64,000 bases of DNA from Notolepis coatsorum (Eukaryota > Chordata > Actinopteri > Aulopiformes > Paralepididae). Below are positions 55,745 to 64,000 of the stretch, piece by piece. Within the stretch, counting starts at the first letter, position 1; every line of letters begins with the position of its first letter. A model generated the notes under the pieces. The model worked only from the letters and a program-made list of their open reading frames with translations, was not told where the DNA came from and ran no database searches. The DNA lies in NCBI GenBank assembly GCA_963971535.1, contig OZ020589.1, forward strand, positions 48,146,636 through 48,210,635, given 5' to 3'. A program made the position numbers and the translations under genes.

Positions 55745-57053
55745 GAATTATTCCAATTCCTGATTGCCATTTGAAAAAATCGATATTTTTATTGATTCAC
55801 CGTGTATACAGTAAAACACATATTCCCGCGGCTCCGAGAGTCCAGCATGAAGCTGGTAGATGCCGGCTGCGTGAGTGAGAAGTAAAATGTGGAGTGCGGG
55901 TTTTTTTTCTCATTCATTTTCATTGAGTTCAATCCAAAAGGGTGAATTACCACCTGGGAGACGATAGGGGGCGCTTTTTTCACATCTGAGCGCCTGAGGT
56001 AGCTGAATTTCCAACGGTAGACTTGGTTGATGAAATATGATTTCAGATCGCGAAAAAAAAATAAAAAAGAGAAAATACTAGAATTCTCGTGAGTGGACAT
56101 TCAACCCGCGGGGGGTAAACCCGAGAAATCTCGGGCATGGCATGCAAAGTGTTAAGAGCGGTTTTGAATGTGGGTAGGGATTCACATTCCTTTACAGCTT
56201 TGGGTAGGGCGTTCCACATTGATGTGGCACAATTGAAATAATTTAAGCAATTGTTGTAGGGAGGGGTGGCAAATAATCAACTTGGTGACTGATTTGGAAA
56301 AGGGGATTGGGTAAGCACTAACCAGAGGATTGTTTGGGGATTTTAATACATATTTTGGTTTACAACTGAAGGCCAAGAAATATGTTGTGAGTGGATGTAA
56401 AAGCAAACATTAAACAGTTAGGTTCAAATAGAGCCATAGATTATACACGTTTGGCAAGGCAAGCATGACATATTGATACTGGACTCGTATGAATACTTTG
56501 GAGAATAGCCATTTTTCAACAGTTTGTGCTTAGTGTGCAAGTGCTTAGTGAAGTTAAATAAATGTCAGAATGACAAGAGTATTGACATAGACATCAATTG
56601 GTTTGGTAGGCTATTGAGAACTTTATAGAACAATGGGTAGAAATCCCACTTTCAGGGAAGGAAACTAACTTTTTGGCTTACCAGCCAACTGGCGAGTATC
56701 CGTTTTTTTTTACCAGCCAAACAGATTTTTTACCAGCCAAAAACAAATCGCTAATTGTGATAATTACTTCTTTGTATGTCTTCGTCTAAATAGATTTTCA
56801 ATCATAGTAATAATCACACCGTGTCTCTCCTCTTTAAAATATTTATTAGCATAAAACATTAATAACAGTGTCTCTACTCTTCACAATATTAGCATAAAAC
56901 ATATTAACATGAAAGAGGGATCTATTCTGGACTGGGTTGGGCTGAACTGGGCAGTGAAAGATGCTGAGTTGGACTGGGTTGGGCAGTGAAAGAAAAAAAC
57001 CGAAGTATGTTGTGAATTGTATAGATAGATGTGAAATGTATAGATGTAGCAGT
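55745..57053. other. mostly unrecognised; one piggyBac-like end
   Basis: GGCATGCAAAGTG followed by TTAA near 56140-56156 resembles a right piggyBac-like TIR. Near-tandem blocks of TTAGCATAAAACAT (56848, 56887) and GGACTGGGTTGGGC (56930, 56971) occur. Nothing coding. Confidence 0.5.
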
Positions 57054-57554
<501 letters not shown>

Positions 57555-57573
57555 GTAGCAGTACTGTCTATCT

Positions 57574-57660
57574 CAGACCTGGGCATTGTACGGCCCGCAG
57601 GCCGGATACGGCCCGCGGGATGATTCTGACCGGCCCGCGAAAGATTACATGATAATAAAT

Positions 57661-57697
<37 letters not shown>

Positions 57698-59092
57698 TAT
57701 TTTTTTAGGATTTGACTTGATTCAACAACAAAGCAGTCAGGGCAAGCCGAAAACGGTCGAAAGTGTGGTTATTTGAAGTTTTGATTTCTTTTTTCACAAC
57801 TGAGGTAGGTAGATTACATTTTTAGAAACTAAAGTACAGAAAAAAGGTACCGTTGGGTACCGGTATCGATTCACAGGTACCGGTACCGTATCGGTTCAAA
57901 TGTGAACGGTACCCATCCCTACTGAACACACAACTGCAGGGCAAGGGCATTTTTGCTCATGAAATGCATAGCCATGTGAAAGCCTTCATGACAAAGTTGC
58001 AATTAATTTCAAGGCAACTAGGCAGCAACAATCTCAAACACATGAAAACCCTGAAAGAAGTCAAACCATCAGCTGATCACCGGCACAGGTACTCATCCAT
58101 GTTGGGAGCACTGCATGATGAATTTTCAAGGCGTTTTCAAGATTTCAAAAAGGTTGAGGATGAAATGCAGCTGGTTTCCTCTCCCTTTACCTGCAGTGTT
58201 GATAGTGCACCCACTGATTGACCTCATTGACCTGCAGTCTGATTCACTACTGAAAGAGCACTTTAAGTCAGCATCACTGCTAGAGTTCTACTCTGCTCTC
58301 AAGGAGGAGAACTTTCCAAACATGAGGAGACATGCTCAGAAGATGTTGGTTCTCTTTGGATCCACCTGTGAACAGACATTCTCAGTCATGACGTTTACCA
58401 AGTCCAGGTACAGATCCTCTCTCACTGATGAACATCTGGCAGCTGTGCTTCACATCTCCACCTCAGACATGCAACCTGACTTTGATGGACTTGTTGAAGC
58501 TCAACAGAGACTGGATTTATCACACTGAATGAAAAAAAGAGAGCTGAAGAACACTAAAATGTGGAAATATAACAAGTGAAATGGGACACTTGATATTTTT
58601 TTTCTTTTTTTTGCACAGTTCTGAAAACATTTAATGTTTAATATAGGCATGTAAAGTAAAAAAGGCTACTGGGACACTTTTCTTTACACAGTTCAGTGAC
58701 ATGTCTTGTTTATTTTGGCTATAAGATGATGTGATGTCTTTAGAAAGCTAAGAAAATCCTTGTTTCAATAGTATATGAAACTCAAAATAATAACTTTATT
58801 TGTATAGCACTTTTTCATACATGCCCTTTGTTATTATTGTTTCACATTTTGTTTATCATTTTGGAAATAAATTCTATTTGAATAAATGATATTTTTGAAA
58901 GCTAACCTCACCTTTTAATAGCCAAATAATAACATACACTCTTACCAGGGGTCAAAACAATGCCATTTACTGCTTTTTATATAGAAATAAAATGTATATT
59001 ATGCATAATTGAGTTTGGAATTTTGGCCCGGCCCTCCAACATATTTTCAGTTGCTCATTCGGCCCCCCGGGAAAAATAATTGCCCACCCCTG
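57574..59092 (+). mobile_element. hAT element, internally deleted
   Basis: Left end CAGACCTGGGCATTGTACGG, right end ATTGCCCACCCCTG; GTCTATCT flanks both ends (57566-57573, 59093-59100). Carries a transposase remnant and an A/T run (57660-57707). A fragment at 57846-57920 resembles the end of another hAT family (GTAGGGATGGGTACCG on the minus strand). Confidence 0.88.
57930..58528 (+). pseudogene. hAT transposase C-terminal remnant
   Basis: Two overlapping frames: 57930-58221 (KAFMTKLQLISRQL; DEFSRRFQDFKKVE) and, after a frameshift near 58195, to 58528 (SLLEFYSALKEENFPNMRRH; CEQTFSVMTFTKSRYRSSLT). The latter is the hAT dimerisation region of the type also found in GTF2IRD2-like domesticated genes. 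The N-terminal DNA-binding and most catalytic parts are missing. Not functional as is. Confidence 0.82.
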
Positions 59093-59100
59093 GTCTATCT

Positions 59101-60600
59101 GTATGTCGTGTATGTCATATGTTATGATGAATTGAAAATGGGGGACCCTGATGTAAACAAGATGAAAGTCTTTCTCTGGTCTGCTTCCCTTAACAATTGT
59201 GTGTTGAGCCGTACTGTATTGTACCCATTCTGCAATCTGTTAATAAAGTTTTCAATCAATCAAGTTAACTTTGAACCTCGGTTGTCAAGCCGCGTCAATG
59301 TTGTGTATGCATCTGGGTAGGCATCACAACGGTGTTCACTGTACCTTTAAGACAGCACGGTGGAGCGGAGCTAAGTTAAGTTAACAATATACTCGTTATC
59401 ACCATACATAACGCTTATATTGAAACACGTTGACATTAGGGCCGTTCTTTCAACCTAAAAGTGCACTCTCTTCAACCTCGAGCCTACATTCCTTAGCGAC
59501 CCGTGTTACCAAGTATACAAACCAGCGCGCACATTCGATACACACAGATATGAAACGAGTCATACGGAGCATATAACGGAGGCTGACATTAGAGCAATAT
59601 GACTCACAAACTCATGGACAGTAGTACACAACTACACATACAGACGCACAAAATGTATTCTGCATTGATTAAGTGATAATCAACCAAATGCAATATATAT
59701 ATAATAATTTGTCCATGTGAAACTGGACATGAATTATAATAGGCCTACCTGATACTCACTCACAGTCATCAAATACCAAACTATCTTCTTCAATTAGTTA
59801 GATAGCTGTGTTGCAAGGCAGTGGAAAACATCTTTAGATATGTATTATATATTATTATATATGTATTTCTTTTGCACAGGTCACAATCCAAAAGATGCTT
59901 AATCAAATCACAGCCTTGATGTTACTCAAGCCATAACCCCCCCCCCCTCCTATCATAATTCCATGAGTCCATACATTTAGCCTCCCATTCACTGTCAAAT
60001 AAGATGCACTGTTGTATCTTGGAACTTGAGTTTCAAACTTGACTTGAGAGAATATCTCACAAATATTGATTTTAAATAGTCAAAGACTGCAGGGATACTG
60101 TATATAATGCATCAGACTGAGACATGATAGTATTTGAAGTGCCTACATATTGTGTATATACACACATGTTTGGTATTTGACCTGGGACTGACCTGGAACT
60201 CTGCACTTTACTTTACACTTTATATACATATTTATTCAAATTATTAGTCCTTCACTGCACTGTCTTTGTCCTGTGTCTGTTGTTGTTATTATGTGAAAAA
60301 AAGATTTATGGAAAAATGCATACACTGTAAATGCCGAAACAATTACCAATGTGTTTACACATATGGCTTATTTAAGGAATCTGAATCTGACATCTAGAGC
60401 AGTTGTTACTGTGCCCAGATGTGTTGCAATAGTGTTCCATCGTAGTAGCGAGTGGCAGCTAAACCCACATGAGCCCCACTAGCTTGGAATGGGTTCTTGC
60501 CTGAGCCTCGTCTACTGTGTCTCCTCCCGTGATCTACACCTCTCTTCGTTCCTACTGTCTTAATAACAAGGAAGGAATGTTGACTGACCAGTTCCCACTT
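59101..60600. other. mostly unrecognised sequence
   Basis: 59127-59215 resembles 17820-17915 in the Mutator-like element and, reversed, 49205-49250 (GACCCTGATGTAAACAAGA). A poly-C run lies near 59937. Otherwise nothing identified. Confidence 0.5.
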
Positions 60601-60614
60601 TCCTTTTTTAATTT

Positions 60615-61173
60615 CAACACATTCGGAACCTTTTCAAGGTTGGTTACTATGAACACACAAATCCATTGTTTATAAAGTCTCATATTACGAAATTGAATGA
60701 TTTGGTTTATTATAAAACTATGCAAATAATGTACAGAGCTAAAGCAAAGTTACTCCCAGACGGGGTGCAAAGGTTTTTTTCAATACATGAAAGAAAATAT
60801 GATTTGAGAGATATTTGTAAATGTACTGTTCAAAAAGCTAAGAAAGTGATTCAAAGGAGGTGTATTTCTATTATTGGGGTTAACTTGTGTAACAATGCTG
60901 ATATACAGTTAAGATTGAGTAATTCGCTTTTGGTTTTTAAGAAAATGGTTTGTAAAGCTATTTTTGAAAACTATAAGGGTGAATAATACTGTTTTTTTTG
61001 CTATTCTTTTAAAATACTGTTTGAGTCTTAATTTTAGTAATTTTTGTTAAGAATATAGGACAGGCATATATAAGCATTATGCTTCAGTCTCTACCTTTTC
61101 AGTCACTCACTGTAAAATCAAATATTGTTAAATTATGGTGTATATTGTATTGTGTGAGATGATGACTGAATAA
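60615..61173 (+). pseudogene. Rex1/L2-like LINE 3' end, second copy
   Basis: Nearly the same sequence as 33050-33540, including FIKSHITKLNDLVYYKTMQI and the 3' UTR ending ACTGAATAAA; 5'-truncated at about 60615. A small insertion near 60899 (TGATATACA) and substitutions set it apart. Confidence 0.88.
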
Positions 61174-61280
<107 letters not shown>

Positions 61281-61489
61281 ATCAATCATTTCCCACCTCA
61301 TCTTTACACATGGATAGTGGATGCTTAACCAGCACCCCAACCCCCAAATCCGTATATCAGCCCCTCACAAACCACTTGTGAGAGTTTGCCTCTGACGTTA
61401 GCCAGCAGTGCTTTATTCGTTTTGTGGTGGTTGCTCAGCTAACATTTGTTGTCATCACTCCAGGGTGTTTCCTCCAGCTGTAGGCTGGT

Positions 61490-61740
61490 AAAACACAGTG
61501 CTTTGTGACGGCCTCTTGATGTGGCTCCCGTTTTACAGTTATTACTCCCACAAATGGGCTGTGACCGGAGAACGAGACGCAATGTGTTACGCACGCAGCT
61601 CCGGTGCTAGCTGCGATGCTTAGCTTAGTGGCTGAAGAGGAACGCTAGCCCAACCTTTTTGGCAAGCTGACTCGGCATAGAGAGGCATTTCTAACATTGT
61701 GTGAACATCATAGGAGTGTTTCAGCTGTGTTATTAAATGT
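61490..61740 (+). repeat. unclassified MITE family, middle segment copy
   Basis: Reverse match to about 53660-53870 (CCCGTTTTACAGTTATTACT; GAGACGCAATGTGTTACGCA; GTGTTTCAGCTG). 61745-62365 shows nothing recognisable. Confidence 0.75.
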
Positions 61741-62369
61741 TAAAAGGCGGTTTCTGTGAGAAGCCAGCTGTCAACCCTCTTTAACAAGGCTCACTGTATT
61801 TACAGTCTTGTGTTTCAAATAAAGACCTTTTTGTAGATGTAGTGGGAAATCTATTTTTTGCCACCTAATATAATCATACTATTAGACATACTGAAATCTA
61901 ATATTTTGCGGAACACCTAAACATTTTCTAAACTTGCTGACACTTTTAGTCTGATTTTGAATACGGAGGGCCTGGGCGCGGTGGAGGCCGGGGGCATTCT
62001 CACCATAGAGCAAGGCCCCGGGAGAGTGCTGACACCAGTAGCATTATACTTTGTCAATTTTGCTTTATAATTTTTTCTTATCAGCTCTGACTCATTTGAT
62101 ACCATATTCCAGATATGACTTGAAGGCGTCAGTTTTATCGCATATATATTTGTCGAGGTGTAATATATGCGCTATGTGTTCTGCGCTCAAGGACTCCATG
62201 CTGAAAATGCACAGTTCATATGTTCATGTCCTGTCGTTGTGGCCATGAATAAACCAGGAGGCCTGGACGATGTCTGTAAATAATACAGATAACTGGCCTT
62301 TCAATTTGTGCCTGTAATGTCCTGCTTTGACCAAGTCTCGGTTTTTCATGTCTATACTGAAATTGTGTG

Positions 62370-62605
62370 TTTTACCTCTCCTTTATTGTCTTTGTCCCCC
62401 CCCTCTCACTTTCTCTTTCTCACTCTGTTTTTCTTTGTCCCCTTCTGTGTCTCTGCCTTGGTCTCTCTGTCGCTGTGTCTGTCTTTCTGTTCCTGTCTCT
62501 CTCTCCCCCTCACTCTCTTGCTCTCTCTGTTTCTTTGTCCCTCTCTTTCTTTCTATGGCTCTCTCTGTCTCTCATTGTCTGTTCTCCCCATCTCCATTCC
62601 ACACT
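62370..62605. repeat. CT-rich low-complexity tract
   Basis: Long irregular C/T tract (CTCTCTGTCTCT-type). Open frames here reflect composition only. Confidence 0.9.
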
Positions 62606-62789
62606 GTGAAATGGTCAGTTTTCAGTCATTGTTAGATGTAATGAAAATATGAAATCATGGTGAACATAGATATTGGGGGAGATGAGGGAAAGGTCTTGCA
62701 AACTCCATGGCAGAGTACTGGAATGTGTGTTGGGGTGGGCAGTTATGCGGGGGGGGGGTAGACCATATTCAGCAGGACCTTTTTATTTA

Positions 62790-63083
62790 TTTATTTTATA
62801 TAAAAATGAAAAGAAAATCTACCATGGGGTCAAGAGCCTTCAGCTACTCTGCCCCCCCCGCCTTTGGAACTCCCTCCCCCCCGACATCAGGAACATTGAC
62901 GCCATCATCCCATTCAAAACCCACCTCAAAACCCACCTGTTTAGGCAGGCGTATGTCGTATTTTATTTTTATTTTTTTTAAATTTATTGTGATTGTTAAT
63001 GAACTGTTTTTAAATTGTTGTACGGCGACCTTGAGTGTCCTGAAAGGCGCCTTATAAATAAAATGCATTATTATTATTATTAT
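62790..63083 (+). pseudogene. L2-type LINE 3' end
   Basis: Encodes GSRAFSYSAP, LWNSLPPDIRN and FKTHLKTHLF in two frames, the usual last residues of L2-type LINE ORF2, followed by CTGAAAGGCGCCTTATAAAT and an (ATT)n tail at about 63068-63082. 5'-truncated. A different family from the Rex1-like copies. Confidence 0.85.
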
Positions 63084-63280
63084 ACTGTATAGGGCTGACC
63101 GGGGGAGGAACTAACATAGGATGCATTGTAACAGAGACTTTTGAAGTAGTTGCACCTGAGCAACAATTCTGTATTTCCTGTCACTAATGTGCTTTGTTGT
63201 TGCCCTTCTCTGGTGAGACCAACAGAAAGATTCAAACGCATCTTCAACAGAAATGTGTTTTTGAATTTGAATTGATTTAA

Positions 63281-63540
63281 AGGGGACATGCATTATAAAT
63301 GGCTTTTTCTGTGTTTAGCATGGTTTTATAGTAAAAGGGGTTAGTATCAATGGGTCTGTGTCTCTTAATTACCATATTGACTCATCAGTCTAGTCTCGAG
63401 TTCACGAGATCTTCCCTCGCTCAACTAAGCTGTTCTGATTTGACGGTTTTGCTGACGTGAATACAGCACTGATTTGCATAACTAACTATGGTTGACAGCG
63501 ACAGCAGAGCGAGTGGAAAATCTTCACTTCCTCAAACAGA
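63281..63540. repeat. MITE copy with AGGGGACATGC end
   Basis: After TTAA at 63277-63280, AGGGGACATGCATTATAAAT and downstream blocks (TTAGTATCAATG; ACCATATTG) match 51425-51530. The right end is not clear and may be replaced by the GA tract and minisatellite. Confidence 0.75.
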
Positions 63541-63554
63541 GCGAGGCAGACAAC

Positions 63555-63640
63555 GAGCGAGTGAGAGAGAGGGAGAGAGAGGGAGTCAGGGAGAGAGAGA
63601 GAGGGAGGGAGAGAGAGAGATAGATAGAGAAAGATAGAGA
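63555..63640. repeat. GA-rich tract
   Basis: GAGAGAGGGAGAGAGAGGGA-type low complexity. Confidence 0.9.
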
Positions 63641-63674
63641 AGCTTCTGTCGGGGAAACAAAACCGCGCGCGAGG

Positions 63675-64000
63675 AAGCAGCAGTAGCACATACTCATTTA
63701 CACACAACCTGGGCTGGACCTCGCGCAGGGAAGCAGCAGTAGCACATACTCATTTACACACAACCTGGACCTCGCGGGGAAGCAGCAGTAGCACATACTC
63801 ATTTACACACAACCTGGGCTGGACCTCGCGCAGGGAAGCAGCAGTAGCACATACTCATTTACACACAACCTGGACCTCGCGGGGAAGCAGCAGTAGCACA
63901 TACTCATTTACACACAACCTGGGCTGGACCTCGCGCAGGGAAGCGGCAGTAGCACATACTCATTTACACACAACCTGGACCTCGCAGGGAAGCAGTGGAG
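63675..64000. repeat. minisatellite with alternating 56/49-bp units
   Basis: AAGCAGCAGTAGCACATACT starts at 63675, 63731, 63780, 63836, 63885, 63941 (GCGG variant) and 63990, so units alternate 56 and 49 bp. The 56-bp form has GGGCT and CGCA extra bases; the 49-bp form lacks them. The array runs off the window. Confidence 0.95.

Noticed and set aside
62308-62652. Leu/Ser-rich open frames on the plus strand
   Set aside because: They come from the CT-rich tract and have no motif or ATG context support.

Overview
This window looks like ray-finned fish (teleost) genomic DNA. The evidence is vertebrate-type exon/intron structure at one recognisable host exon, fish-style non-LTR elements (L1/Tx1-like, Rex1/L2-like), a tRNA-derived SINE family present in at least five copies, BEL/Pao and Ty3/gypsy LTR elements, an epsilon/gamma-like endogenous retrovirus, many hAT and piggyBac-like non-autonomous DNA elements, and abundant (CA)n and (TAC)n microsatellites. 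No bacterial genes, operons, CRISPR arrays, tRNA or rRNA genes were seen.

Positions 1-42731 are a nest of transposons inside one another. The deepest layer is a Rex1/L2-like LINE whose pieces lie at 2487-3056, 33005-33576 and (its microsatellite tail) 42669-42731. A Ty3/gypsy element (about 40-2486) sits at its left edge. A tRNA-SINE (3057-3508) entered it, and a plus-strand L1-like LINE (here LINE-B, 3509-33004) entered the SINE tail. LINE-B was then split by a complete minus-strand L1-like LINE (LINE-A, 4717-12147, 19-bp target duplication), a SINE (12699-13148), a piggyBac-like element (14182-15790, TTAA), a Mutator-like TIR element (16457-18040, 9-bp duplication) and a 12.6-kb endogenous retrovirus (19080-31685, 4-bp duplication). 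A complete BEL/Pao element (33577-42668, 5-bp duplication) landed in the (TAC)n tail of the Rex1-like LINE.

Three of these look young or capable of function. LINE-A has intact ORF1 and ORF2. The BEL/Pao element has one open frame of over 2,000 codons and LTRs that differ by two substitutions and one C-run indel by eye. The retrovirus has open gag and pol joined by an in-frame UAG and near-identical LTRs, but its env is broken.

Positions 42732-64000 hold the only host coding sequence I can recognise: a first coding exon (46521-46572) with a consensus splice donor, whose peptide matches the N-terminus of the GPCR kinase GRK4/5/6 subfamily. No second exon was seen, so 46573-64000 is probably intron 1. 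It is filled with SINEs, hAT and piggyBac-like MITEs with clear TIRs and target duplications, LINE 3' ends, and at the right edge a minisatellite with a 56+49 bp alternating unit.
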